26,146 bases of DNA from CAZBEL01 sp964628055 (GTDB taxonomy: Bacteria > Fidelibacterota > Marinisomatia > Marinisomatales > TCS56), in contig CAZVNL010000032.1 in assembly GCA_964628055.1 (NCBI GenBank), positions 1 to 26,146 of the forward strand, read 5' to 3'. This document shows, piece after piece, positions 14,663-22,143 of the stretch. The first letter of the stretch is position 1. Every line of letters begins with the position of its first letter. The notes under the pieces are model-generated. The model worked only from the letters and a program-made list of their open reading frames with translations. It searched no databases and was not told where the DNA came from. The position numbers and the translations under genes are program-made.

Positions 14663-14776
14663 CTAACCTTGTCTTTGTTTATGTTTGGGGTTCACGCAAA
14701 TGACCATGACGACACCATGTCGTTTTATAATCTTGCACTTGGAACATATCTTTTTTACCGATGGTCTTACTTTCAT
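14663..14776 (-). CDS. rpmJ: 50S ribosomal protein L36
   Basis: This 37-codon gene, easily missed because of its length, lies between infA and rpsM. Its product starts MKVRPSVKKICSKCKIIK and ends HKQRQG. It carries the zinc ligands Cys11, Cys14, Cys27 and His32 of the zinc-binding (C+) L36 type. ATG start with AGGTG a short distance upstream, 8 nt after the infA stop. Its place between infA and rpsM is the classical bacterial spc-to-alpha junction. Confidence 0.96.
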   Translation of the reverse strand: MKVRPSVKKICSKCKIIKRHGVVMVICVNPKHKQRQG

Positions 14777-14784
14777 GGGGACAC

Positions 14785-15012
14785 CTATTTCTGCCGATAA
14801 ATGATTCGACCACGGCTCAGGTCATAGGGGGATACTTCCAGCGTGACCACATCGCCGGGGAGAATCTTGATGAAATGCATACGCATTTTGCCACTCACGT
14901 GGGCGAGTACTTCGTGAGCCTGACCGCCAATATCAATTTCTACGCGAAACATGGCGTTAGGGAGGGTCTCTTTAATGACGCCATCAATGGTAATAGGTTT
15001 TTCCTTAGCCAT
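14785..15012 (-). CDS. infA: Translation initiation factor IF-1
   Basis: This 75-residue OB-fold protein binds the ribosomal A site at initiation. It shows TIDGVIKETLPNAMFRVEI, VLAHVSGKMRMHFIKILPGD and the terminal YDLSRGRIIYRQK, all typical of IF-1, and the length is close to the usual 72. The ATG overlaps the end of map by 8 nt, with AAAGGAAG inside map as ribosome site. Gene order map-infA-rpmJ is the common bacterial arrangement. Confidence 0.97.
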   Translation of the reverse strand: MAKEKPITIDGVIKETLPNAMFRVEIDIGGQAHEVLAHVSGKMRMHFIKILPGDVVTLEVSPYDLSRGRIIYRQK

Positions 15013-15763
15013 TGTTTCTTCCTTTAGTAAGAATATGGGGGCCCTGGGATTTGATCACAATGGTGTGTTCAAAGTGAGCTGAGGCCTTTCCATCGGAGGT
15101 TAATACGGTCCAGCCGTCTTTGGCGGTGTAGACCTCTTCCCGTCCCAAATTAATCATCGGTTCAATAGCCAGGCACATTCCGACGCGGAGCGGTTCGCCC
15201 TGATGGGGCTGACCAAAGTTGGGAACGGGAGGGTCTTCGTGTAAGGCACTACCAATCCCATGCCCCACAAGTTCCCGGACTACTGAAAAACCATGGGCTT
15301 CCACGTGTTTCTGAATGGCATGACCAATGTCGGAAACGTAGTTCCCCTCCCGGGCCTGTTCAATCCCTAACATCAATGACTCGAAGGTCACGCGCATTAA
15401 CTTCTTTTGTTGCTCCGACAATTCCCCTACGGCGAACGAGCGAGCGGCATCACCAAAATAACCGTCCTTTTCCACACCGCAATCAATACTGAGAATCTGG
15501 CCATTCTTGACCCGTCGCTTGGAGGGAATACCGTGAACGACTTCACTGTCGATGGAAATACATAGTGAAGCCGGAAACCCCAGATACCCTTTAAAGGCTG
15601 GACGGGCGTTTCGCGAGCGGATATATTCTTCCGCTAACGTATCCAATTCCACGAGGGTGACACCGGGTTTTATATGGTCCATCAGCATATCCAGGGTGTC
15701 AGCCACTATCTGACAACTCTCGGCGATCTTACTAATTTCCCTGGGGGAACGGATTCGCACCAT
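15005..15763 (-). CDS. map: Methionine aminopeptidase, type I
   Basis: This 252-residue metalloenzyme removes the initiator methionine from new proteins. The five metal ligands are visible: Asp94 and Asp105 (SIDCGVEKDGYFGDAA), His168 (LVGHGIG), Glu201 (CLAIEPMINLG) and Glu232 (AHFEHTIV), plus the substrate-site His77 (VVHGIP). Without an SH3-type N-terminal extension it is the short bacterial class. The ATG overlaps the secY stop as TGATG; a GTG one codon upstream (15766) is equally placed behind GGAGG, so the protein may be one residue longer. Confidence 0.96.
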   Translation of the reverse strand: MVRIRSPREISKIAESCQIVADTLDMLMDHIKPGVTLVELDTLAEEYIRSRNARPAFKGYLGFPASLCISIDSEVVHGIPSKRRVKNGQILSIDCGVEKDGYFGDAARSFAVGELSEQQKKLMRVTFESLMLGIEQAREGNYVSDIGHAIQKHVEAHGFSVVRELVGHGIGSALHEDPPVPNFGQPHQGEPLRVGMCLAIEPMINLGREEVYTAKDGWTVLTSDGKASAHFEHTIVIKSQGPHILTKGRNNG

Positions 15764-17106
15764 CACATCCGCCTCCGGCCGCGTAATCGGCCACGACTAA
15801 GAAAACCATCATAATGACGCATTAAGAGATGCGATTCAATTTGTTGGAGCGTATCCAGGGCCACACCAACGATGATGAGCAAACTGGTGCCCCCAAAAAA
15901 AGACGCGAGGTCATAGCCCACGTCCATGGCATTCATGAGGATGTACGGGAAAATGGCCACAAAAGCCAGGAAGAACGATCCCGGTAACGTAACCTTAGTT
16001 AAAATGTTTTCAATATATTCTGCCGTTCGTTTTCCAGGGCGAATCCCGGGGATAAAACCGCCATGTTGTTTCATGTTTGAAGAAACCTGGACGGGATCAA
16101 AGGCAATGGCCGTATAGAAGAAGGTAAAGAATACGATCATGAGACCAAAAACTGCCCAATAGAAAGGATGGTCAAACGAAAACCAGCGCATGACGCCTTG
16201 CATGAATTCACTTTCGCTAAAAAAAGTGGCGACGGTACTGGGAATGAACATGATGGCTTGAGCAAAGATAATCGGCATAACCCCAGCGGTGTTAACCCGT
16301 AAAGGAATATGCGTGGATTGCCCTCCGTAAATTTTGCGCCCTACTACTCGTTTGGCATATTGCACCGGTATCTTCCGTGTTCCTTGGGTTAAGAACACCA
16401 CAAATCCAACCACAACAAACATGATGCCGATGAGGACAACCTCCGAGAGGAGGCCCCGCACTTCCTCCCTGATCAAGGAAATTTCGCTTAACAGAACGTT
16501 CGGCAGTCTGGAAACGATGCCAATCATGATTATGAGCGAAATACCATTACCAATTCCCCGTTCGGTAATTCGTTCCCCCAGCCACATCATGAGGATCACC
16601 CCGGTCACCATACTCACAATGGCAACGAATTTAAATCCGGCCCCAGGGTGAGGAACCACAGCCAGCGTCGCATTGGAAACATTGGCGGTCATGGATTCTA
16701 AAAAGACCGTTACCCCGTAAGCCTGGAGGGCCGAAATCAAGACGGTTCCGTAGCGCGTGATTTGGGTAATTTTCTTCCGTCCCTCTTCTCCCTCTTTTTG
16801 TAACCGTTGAAAGTAGGGTACCACGGTTCCCATCAACTGCAACATAATGGAAGCAGAAATGTAGGGCATGATTCCCAGGGCAAAGAGGGTCGCCTTGCGG
16901 AACGCTCCCCCCGCAAACAGGTCATAAAGTCCAAACAACGTGTTCTGGCTCTGGAGATTCTCAAAGGCGGCGCGTAAGGCATCGCCATTCACACCGGGGA
17001 GGGGAATGTGGGCGCCTACGCGAACGATAATCAACACACCGAAAGTGAATAGAATCCGTCGCCGCAGTTCGGGAATGTTGAAAACGTTTCTGATCTTATC
17101 GATCAT
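15763..17106 (-). CDS. secY: Protein translocase subunit SecY
   Basis: This 447-residue polytopic inner-membrane protein forms the Sec channel. Recognisable parts are the N-terminal IPELRRRILFTFGVLIIVRVG, the plug region after HIPLPGVNGDAL, ALGIMPYISASIMLQLM, the cytosolic LGERITERGIGNGISLII loop, PVQYAKRVVGRK and the late RPGKRTAEYIE loop. About ten membrane segments can be counted by eye. It overlaps rplO by ATGA on one side and map on the other, the standard spc-block position. No adk gene intervenes between secY and map, unlike in many bacteria. Confidence 0.97.
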   Translation of the reverse strand: MIDKIRNVFNIPELRRRILFTFGVLIIVRVGAHIPLPGVNGDALRAAFENLQSQNTLFGLYDLFAGGAFRKATLFALGIMPYISASIMLQLMGTVVPYFQRLQKEGEEGRKKITQITRYGTVLISALQAYGVTVFLESMTANVSNATLAVVPHPGAGFKFVAIVSMVTGVILMMWLGERITERGIGNGISLIIMIGIVSRLPNVLLSEISLIREEVRGLLSEVVLIGIMFVVVGFVVFLTQGTRKIPVQYAKRVVGRKIYGGQSTHIPLRVNTAGVMPIIFAQAIMFIPSTVATFFSESEFMQGVMRWFSFDHPFYWAVFGLMIVFFTFFYTAIAFDPVQVSSNMKQHGGFIPGIRPGKRTAEYIENILTKVTLPGSFFLAFVAIFPYILMNAMDVGYDLASFFGGTSLLIIVGVALDTLQQIESHLLMRHYDGFLSRGRLRGRRRM

Positions 17107-17543
17107 AGGACGGTAACGGTACCTCCTGCGGCCTCAATTTTTTCCTTGGCACTGGCGCTGAACGCCGTCGCACTAATATCCACAACTCGTGTTAAGTCTC
17201 CATCTGCCAGGATTTTAACCGGTTGGAGGGCGGAACGGATCATCCCTTTTTGATAAAGAAGTTGGGGATCGATAGTGGTCTCTTCCAACCCGGCAATTTG
17301 TTTCAGGTTTACGATTTGGTATTCCTGACGAAAGCGGGCGTTGGAAAAACCGCGTTTGGGTAGCCGTCGATGGATGGGCATCTGGCCACCTTCAAACCAG
17401 GGACGATGTTTGCTGCCACTACGGGAGTGGTAACCTTTATTTCCCCGGCCGGCGCTTTTGCCCAAGCCACTTCCTGCACCTCGACCCCGACGCTTTGTGT
17501 CTCGCCGGACTCCCGTGGGCGGATGTAAGGATCCTATCTTCAT
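17103..17543 (-). CDS. rplO: 50S ribosomal protein L15
   Basis: This 146-residue protein has the Gly/Arg-rich N-terminal arm (RRGRGAGSGLGKSAGRGNKG) that penetrates 23S rRNA and the QMPIHRRLPKRGFSN signature, followed by the globular C-terminal part ending AAGGTVTVL. Its ATG overlaps the rpmD stop by ATGA and its stop overlaps the secY start in the same way, a chain of coupled genes. Confidence 0.97.
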   Translation of the reverse strand: MKIGSLHPPTGVRRDTKRRGRGAGSGLGKSAGRGNKGYHSRSGSKHRPWFEGGQMPIHRRLPKRGFSNARFRQEYQIVNLKQIAGLEETTIDPQLLYQKGMIRSALQPVKILADGDLTRVVDISATAFSASAKEKIEAAGGTVTVL

Positions 17544-17734
17544 GATACTTCCTCTACCCGTACCAGATAGCTAATTTTATTGATCATCCCCCGAATGGCG
17601 GCATTATCGGCCTGCTCTACGGTCTGGTTCATCCGTCGGAGTCCCAGGGCATCCAGCGTCCGTTTGGCCTTTTGGCCATACCCAATACGACTCCGTACCT
17701 GGGTAATGCGTAACTTTTTCTGTTTCTTGGCCAT
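17540..17734 (-). CDS. rpmD: 50S ribosomal protein L30
   Basis: This 64-residue protein shows the L30 pattern KLRITQVRSRIGYGQKAKRT followed by LDALGLRRMNQTVEQ and a C-terminal MINKISYLVRVEEV. It is slightly longer than the common 58-60 residues. It lies 3 nt after rpsE and overlaps rplO by 4 nt. Confidence 0.95.
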   Translation of the reverse strand: MAKKQKKLRITQVRSRIGYGQKAKRTLDALGLRRMNQTVEQADNAAIRGMINKISYLVRVEEVS

Positions 17735-17737
17735 GGT

Positions 17738-18241
17738 TTAACTGAACACCTCTTTAATGGTCATACCCCGTTTATTGGCCACGGTCACGACGTCCTGGAG
17801 TTGCAACAGGGCGTCCATGGTGGCGCGGATGACGTTCATAGAATTGTTTGAACCGTACCGTTTGGTTAAAATATTCTGGATACCCACCTGCTCCATGACC
17901 GCTCGCACGGCAGCGCCGGCGATGACACCAGTACCTGGAGCGGCGGGCTTCAACATGACTTGACTGGCACCGTATTTGCCTACAATCTGATGAGGTATGG
18001 TACCGTTTATAACCGGGACCTTCACAATTTGCCGCTTGGCGTTTTCTTTCGCTTTACTGATGCAGGACATGACTTCTCCCGCTTTTCCTAGTCCTACACC
18101 CACATGGCCTTTACCATCCCCAACGACCACCATGGCAGAGAAGCGGAAGCGCTTGCCACGGGAAGTGACTTTCGCAACCCGTTTTACGCGGACGACCGCT
18201 TCTTCTTTAAGATCTAATTCTGCTGGATTGATAATGCCCAC
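17738..18241 (-). CDS. rpsE: 30S ribosomal protein S5
   Basis: This 167-residue protein takes part in decoding fidelity. It contains the double-stranded-RNA-binding-like N-domain, VKRVAKVTSRGKRFRFSAMV (18-37) and VVGDGKGHVGVGLGKAGEV, and the C-domain, APGTGVIAGAAVRAVMEQVG then KRYGSNNSMNVIRATMDAL. The start is GTG, 9 nt after an AAGGGA ribosome site; the predicted start MGIINPAELDLKEE fits the family. It follows rplR by 15 nt. Confidence 0.97.
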   Translation of the reverse strand: MGIINPAELDLKEEAVVRVKRVAKVTSRGKRFRFSAMVVVGDGKGHVGVGLGKAGEVMSCISKAKENAKRQIVKVPVINGTIPHQIVGKYGASQVMLKPAAPGTGVIAGAAVRAVMEQVGIQNILTKRYGSNNSMNVIRATMDALLQLQDVVTVANKRGMTIKEVFS

Positions 18242-18256
18242 GGTAATTATTCCCTT

Positions 18257-18628
18257 TTAAAAATCGAGGCCTTCGGCTCGGGCTGCCTCGGCTAATGCTT
18301 TAACTCGACCGGTGTAAGGAAAGCCATTCCGGTCGAAGACGACGGATTTAATTTTCTTTTCCTTGGCTTTCTTGGCTAAGGTTGCCCCTACCACCCGGCT
18401 CTGTTCCACCTTGGAACCTGCCTGCTGAATGGCCTCACGCAAATCACGGTCTAACGATGATGCGGAAGCCAGGGTATGCCCCTTCGAATCATCCACGATC
18501 TGAGCCTGAATATTTTTCAGGCTCCGCGCCACAACTAACCGGTAACGGTTGGGATGACGGAGCGTATGCTTTTTACTGCGATTCCGTCGTCGCCGATAAC
18601 GCATCACATCCTTCTTACTCAAACTCAC
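18257..18628 (-). CDS. rplR: 50S ribosomal protein L18
   Basis: This 123-residue 5S rRNA-binding protein has the basic N-terminus RYRRRRNRSKK, RYRLVVARSLKNIQAQIVDD and the C-terminal FDRNGFPYTGRVKALAEAAR signature. It starts with GTG inside a GTGA overlap with the rplF stop, behind a near-perfect GGAGGTGA ribosome site, so initiation probably relies on coupling plus this strong site. Confidence 0.96.
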   Translation of the reverse strand: MSLSKKDVMRYRRRRNRSKKHTLRHPNRYRLVVARSLKNIQAQIVDDSKGHTLASASSLDRDLREAIQQAGSKVEQSRVVGATLAKKAKEKKIKSVVFDRNGFPYTGRVKALAEAARAEGLDF

Positions 18629-19170
18629 TTCTCACCTCCACCTATGGTCTTACCCTGCTTGGAACGAACGTACTCATCCTTGTACCGTATCCCTTTGCCT
18701 TTGTAAGGCTCTGGTTTCCGAAAGGAACGAATCTTGGCGGCGACGGCGCCTACCAATTGTTTGTCTATTCCCGACACAGTGATCAGGGTCCGCTGAGCCG
18801 TAATGCTTACTTCCGGTGGGGGAACAAAAACGATATCATGGGAATACCCCAACTGTAACCTGAGCTGGCCTTGATCCACCCCAGCTTGAAATCCAACCCC
18901 GCGAATTTCTAATTCTTTCTGGTAACCGGTGGAAACACCCTGGACGGCATTGGCCAGTAACTTACGTGTGGTACCGTGTAGACTCCGATGCTTACGCTGA
19001 TCAGAGAGACGCTCTACAATCAACAGGTGGTCTTCCTGTTTCACGGTGATTTCAGGGTGCTTTTTCACTGTTAAGGTGCCCTTGGGGCCTTTTACCTGGA
19101 CCTCTTCAGGGGCAATGGCGATCTCGACATTCTCCGGAATAGAAATCGGTTTTTTCCCAATGCGTGACAT
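18625..19170 (-). CDS. rplF: 50S ribosomal protein L6
   Basis: This 181-residue protein has two L6 domains. It starts MSRIGKKPISIPENVEIAI and ends with the conserved KIRSFRKPEPYKGKGIRYKDEYVRSKQGKT region (described as about residues 145-175). The internal VQGPKG-like turn is VQVKGPKGTL. Length matches the family (about 178). It lies 4 nt after rpsH. Confidence 0.97.
   Translation of the reverse strand: MSRIGKKPISIPENVEIAIAPEEVQVKGPKGTLTVKKHPEITVKQEDHLLIVERLSDQRKHRSLHGTTRKLLANAVQGVSTGYQKELEIRGVGFQAGVDQGQLRLQLGYSHDIVFVPPPEVSITAQRTLITVSGIDKQLVGAVAAKIRSFRKPEPYKGKGIRYKDEYVRSKQGKTIGGGEK
18632..18639 (-). promoter_or_regulatory. Strong ribosome binding site of rplR, decides the GTG start
   Basis: GGAGGTGA on the minus strand, within the last codons of rplF, has its GGAGG core 6 nt from the GTG start codon of rplR. 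Confidence 0.65.
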
Positions 19171-19174
19171 AAAC

Positions 19175-19573
19175 CTACCAAACGCTGCAAATTACTTCAC
19201 CGCCAACGCCAACCTGTTTAGCGGTTTTATTGGAGATAACCCCGCGGGAGGTTGACAAAATGGCAATCCCCAGTCCATCCATAACCCGGGGCATATCTTT
19301 CAAGCTGACATAGACCCGTAATCCCGGGCGGCTCACTCGCTTGAGACCGGTAATGACCGGTTTCCCCCGGTAATCGTATTTCAAGAAAATCCGGATGGTT
19401 TCCCGCACGCCATCGCGAATGAGAATAAAATCTTTAATATAGTGTTCCTCTTTAAGAATGAACGTGATCCGTTTTTTCATCATGGAAGAAGGCACATCCA
19501 CCCAACGTTTGTGGGCGGCCTGTCCGTTTCGGATGTGGGTTAATAGATCGGCAATGGGATCAGTCATGGTCAT
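19175..19573 (-). CDS. rpsH: 30S ribosomal protein S8
   Basis: This 132-residue 16S central-domain protein shows DPIADLLTHIRNGQAA (5-20), the central RVSRPGLRVYVS and the C-terminal GLGIAILSTSRGVISNKTAK, which includes the STSRG turn that grips helix 21. S8 in E. coli represses the spc operon by binding the L5 region; no mimic was identified here. It lies 13 nt after rpsZ. Confidence 0.97.
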   Translation of the reverse strand: MTMTDPIADLLTHIRNGQAAHKRWVDVPSSMMKKRITFILKEEHYIKDFILIRDGVRETIRIFLKYDYRGKPVITGLKRVSRPGLRVYVSLKDMPRVMDGLGIAILSTSRGVISNKTAKQVGVGGEVICSVW

Positions 19574-19586
19574 TGATGTTACACCT

Positions 19587-19772
19587 TTACCAACTGGCCT
19601 TTGTTACACCGGGGATTTCGCCCTTCAAAGCCATCTCCCGAAAACAGATCCGGCAGAGACCAAAATCACGTAAATAGCCATCCGCCCGACCACAGCGAAA
19701 ACAGCGGTTATATTTCCGCGTGGAGAACTTCGGTTTCTTCGCGGTTTTTACAATTAAAGACTTCTTTGCCAT
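19587..19772 (-). CDS. rpsZ: 30S ribosomal protein S14, type Z
   Basis: This 61-residue short zinc form of S14 carries two CxxC knuckles, Cys24/Cys27 and Cys40/Cys43 (CFRCGRADGYLRDFGLCRIC), then FREMALKGEIPGVTKASW at the end. The long zinc-free form would be about 100 residues, so this is clearly the zinc-dependent version. Its ATG overlaps the rplE stop by one base (TAATG). Confidence 0.97.
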   Translation of the reverse strand: MAKKSLIVKTAKKPKFSTRKYNRCFRCGRADGYLRDFGLCRICFREMALKGEIPGVTKASW

Positions 19773-20536
19773 TAAGCTGCCTCTGTTAATTCTGCTACTA
19801 CTTTAACCGGCTTTTCCCGCAAGGGAAAACCAAACTCTTTCAACAACCAATACGCTTCCTCGTCTGTCTGGGCGGTGGTGGCTATGTTCACATCCAACCC
19901 CCTTATAGTATCGATCTTATCGTAATCAATTTCCGTAAAAACAATCTGTTCCTTGATACCAAAGGCATAGTTACCTTTTCGATCGAAGGACTTGAAAGAC
20001 AAGCCCCTGAAATCGCGGGTTCGCGGAAGGGCGATGGAGATCAACCGTTCTAAAAACTCGTACATGCGATTACCTCGCAAAGTCACCTTACACCCCACGG
20101 GGAATCCCTTGCGTACCTTGAAATTGGAAATATCTTTCCGCGAGGCGGTTACAATGGCTTTTTGCCCGGCAATGAGGGTTAATTCGTTTAAAGCGCTCTC
20201 CAGCGTTTTGGGATTGGTCTTGGCATCGCCAATTCCCATATTCAAAGAAACCAAACGCAGGCGCGGCACCTGATGTATATTGCGGTAATTAAACCGTTTC
20301 ATCAAACTGGGGACTACCTGTTCGACGTAGCGTTTCCGCAGATTAGGTAGGTAGACTTGTCCCGTTGGCGTCCTTTTCGCTTGTTTGGTGGCTTTCACCT
20401 GGCTTTTCCCTTTTGCAGCAGCCTTCGTCGGGGCCTTGGCAGCCTTTTTCTTCGACGCCGCCTTCTTCGCTACGCTGGGTCTGGCTTTCGGCGCGGTACG
20501 CTTTTTTATTTTAGTTGACTGGTCTTTATCTGCCAT
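19772..20536 (-). CDS. rplE: 50S ribosomal protein L5 with Lys/Ala-rich N-terminal extension
   Basis: The C-terminal part of this 254-residue protein is a complete L5: LRKRYVEQVVPSLMKRFNYR, RLRLVSLNMGIGDAKTNPK, GFPVGCKVTLRGNRMYEFLE, RDFRGLSFKSFDRKGNYAFG and TDEEAYWLLKEFGFPLRE. L5 binds 5S rRNA and contacts the P-site tRNA. It is preceded by about 62 extra residues (1-62) rich in Lys and Ala with Pro and Thr (such as KKAASKKKAAKAPTKAAAKG), absent from normal L5 of about 180 residues. No Met or other start codon lies between the ATG and the L5 core, and the ATG follows the rplX stop by 2 nt, so the extension is real and not a start-call error. Confidence 0.93.
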   Translation of the reverse strand: MADKDQSTKIKKRTAPKARPSVAKKAASKKKAAKAPTKAAAKGKSQVKATKQAKRTPTGQVYLPNLRKRYVEQVVPSLMKRFNYRNIHQVPRLRLVSLNMGIGDAKTNPKTLESALNELTLIAGQKAIVTASRKDISNFKVRKGFPVGCKVTLRGNRMYEFLERLISIALPRTRDFRGLSFKSFDRKGNYAFGIKEQIVFTEIDYDKIDTIRGLDVNIATTAQTDEEAYWLLKEFGFPLREKPVKVVAELTEAA

Positions 20537-20538
20537 GA

Positions 20539-20847
20539 TTACGTTTCTAATTCTTCGCCGCTTTTCTTAGCAACTCTAACTTTACGTCCATCTTCTAAAA
20601 ATTTGTAGCCCACCCGGGTGGCCTCATTTTTATATACCGGCATCACGTTGGAGACGTGAATCGGGGCCTCTTTTTCCACAAACCCGCCGCCGGGATTGTC
20701 CTGAGAGGGCCGGGTCGCCCGCTTGATAAAGTTTATCCCTTCCACAATAACCCGTTGCCTTTTAGGGAACACTCGCAGGACCTTTCCCTGTTGACCACGG
20801 TAGTTTCCACTGATGACTTTAACGACCATTCCCTTTTTAATATGCAT
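20539..20847 (-). CDS. rplX: 50S ribosomal protein L24
   Basis: This 102-residue assembly-initiator protein has a KOW motif near the N-terminus (VKVISGNYRGQQGKVLRVFP), then VIVEGINFIKRATRPSQ and EAPIHVSNVMPVYK. Length and gene position, after rplN and before rplE, are standard. The start ATG shares one base with the rplN stop (TGATG). Confidence 0.97.
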   Translation of the reverse strand: MHIKKGMVVKVISGNYRGQQGKVLRVFPKRQRVIVEGINFIKRATRPSQDNPGGGFVEKEAPIHVSNVMPVYKNEATRVGYKFLEDGRKVRVAKKSGEELET

Positions 20848-21215
20848 CAGAGAACCTCCGGCGCCATGGAAATGATTTTCATGTAACCGCTTTCCCGTAA
20901 TTCCCGGGCCACGGGACCAAAAATGCGGGTGCCCCGGGGCTCCCCTGCGCCAGTCAATAGAACCGCGGCATTATCATCAAAGCGGATATAAGAACCATCT
21001 CGTCGGCGCACTTCTTTTTTCGTGCGAATAACCACCGCCCGGCTGACATCCCCCTTTTTAACTATGCCTCCCGGAATGGCGCTCTTTACCGTCACTACTA
21101 CCACGTCTCCCAGGGAGGCGTAACGCCGTTTGGAACCCCCCAGGACCTTGAAGCACAGCACTTCCTTGGCTCCCGAGTTATCGGCTACTTTCAGTCTGGT
21201 CTCTTGTTGAATCAC
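20847..21215 (-). CDS. rplN: 50S ribosomal protein L14
   Basis: This 122-residue protein starts MIQQETRLKVADNSGAKEV, the near-invariant L14 N-terminus, and has VVVTVKSAIPGGIVKKGDVS and the C-terminal ARELRESGYMKIISMAPEVL. The start codon is GTG, 4 nt after the rpsQ stop, with no obvious ribosome site, so it probably depends on reinitiation from rpsQ. Confidence 0.97.
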   Translation of the reverse strand: MIQQETRLKVADNSGAKEVLCFKVLGGSKRRYASLGDVVVVTVKSAIPGGIVKKGDVSRAVVIRTKKEVRRRDGSYIRFDDNAAVLLTGAGEPRGTRIFGPVARELRESGYMKIISMAPEVL

Positions 21216-21219
21216 CGGG

Positions 21220-21486
21220 CTAATCCAGTTTTATCGCTTCTCTAATAATTTCACTTACCTGCCAGCACTTGCGTTTACTGAGGGGGCGCGTCGAGGAAAT
21301 ACGGACCACGTCCCCAACTTTCGGAGTAACGGACCCGGAATGGACAAGGTATTTTTTGTACTTATTTACATACTTCTTGTACACAGGATGGGGAATCCGG
21401 CGGGTGACTTTGACAACCACGGTCTTCTCCATTTTATCACTCACTACTTCACCCACGAGGGTCTGGCGACGTCTAACTTGTGGCAT
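21220..21486 (-). CDS. rpsQ: 30S ribosomal protein S17
   Basis: This 88-residue OB-fold protein has LVGEVVSDKMEKTVVVKVTR, HPVYKKYVNKYKKYLVH and VGDVVRISSTRPLSKRKCWQV, all characteristic S17 segments. Its ATG lies 14 nt inside the end of rpmC, so the two reading frames overlap. Confidence 0.97.
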   Translation of the reverse strand: MPQVRRRQTLVGEVVSDKMEKTVVVKVTRRIPHPVYKKYVNKYKKYLVHSGSVTPKVGDVVRISSTRPLSKRKCWQVSEIIREAIKLD

Positions 21487-21703
21487 CGGTTAGCTCCTGA
21501 CGGTCACTGCGAATCCCCAACTCAAACTCCCGCAGACGGGTCTTTATCTGGGCAATTTCACGCCTTAAGTACCGAATTTGTAAAGGATTTTCCAATTGTT
21601 GTAATGCTTTCTGAAAACGCAGGTTCTGTAACGCTTCCTTATCGTCCTGGAGTTTAATCTCCAACTCTTCCCGGTTCATTTCATTTAACTCGGTGCGATT
21701 CAT
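21473..21703 (-). CDS. rpmC: 50S ribosomal protein L29
   Basis: This 76-residue helical protein has the L29 pattern MNREELEIKLQDDKEALQNLRFQKALQQLENPLQIRYLRREIAQIKT (about 9-55) in which the LRFQ..LQQLENP..IR..RREIA signature is clear. The ATG at 21703 was preferred over a start at 21718 because MNRTELNEM fits the family and the longer form adds only five residues overlapping the rplP end. Its C-terminal tail runs past the usual 65 residues and overlaps rpsQ by 14 nt. Confidence 0.93.
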   Translation of the reverse strand: MNRTELNEMNREELEIKLQDDKEALQNLRFQKALQQLENPLQIRYLRREIAQIKTRLREFELGIRSDRQELTDATS

Positions 21704-21704
21704 T

Positions 21705-22121
21705 TTACACGCCCTCACGACGATCCACGACTTTGGTTTTCACCGGAAGTTTGTAGGCCGCATTCCGGAAGGCTTCGTGGGCCATCTCACGATCAACTCC
21801 CTCTACCTCAAAGAGAATACGTCCCGGTTTCACTACTGCCACCCAATATTCGGGGGCGCCTTTCCCTTTCCCCATCCGTGTTTCTGCGGGTTTTTTGGTA
21901 ATGGGCTTGTCCGGAAAAATGCGAATCCACATTTTACCGTTTTTCCGCACGACGCGGGAGATGGTGATACGGGCAGCCTCGATTTGACGAGCGGTAATCC
22001 AGCCTGGCTCTAAAGCCTTTAAACCATAGCTACCAAAAGCAACGTAATCGCCCCGCGTGGCGATGCCCCGCCGGTTGCCCCGGTGGTGACGACGAAATTT
22101 AATTTTTCTGGGTTCTAACAT
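21705..22121 (-). CDS. rplP: 50S ribosomal protein L16
   Basis: This 138-residue protein near the peptidyl-transferase and A-site region has KIKFRRHHRGNRRGIATRGD, LEPGWITARQIEAARITI and PAETRMGKGKGAPEYWVAVV, the loop reaching toward tRNA. It starts MLEPRK where many bacteria have MLMPKR. It lies 22 nt after rpsC. Confidence 0.97.
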   Translation of the reverse strand: MLEPRKIKFRRHHRGNRRGIATRGDYVAFGSYGLKALEPGWITARQIEAARITISRVVRKNGKMWIRIFPDKPITKKPAETRMGKGKGAPEYWVAVVKPGRILFEVEGVDREMAHEAFRNAAYKLPVKTKVVDRREGV

Positions 22122-22143
22122 TGATTTTTCACGACCTGGTCAG

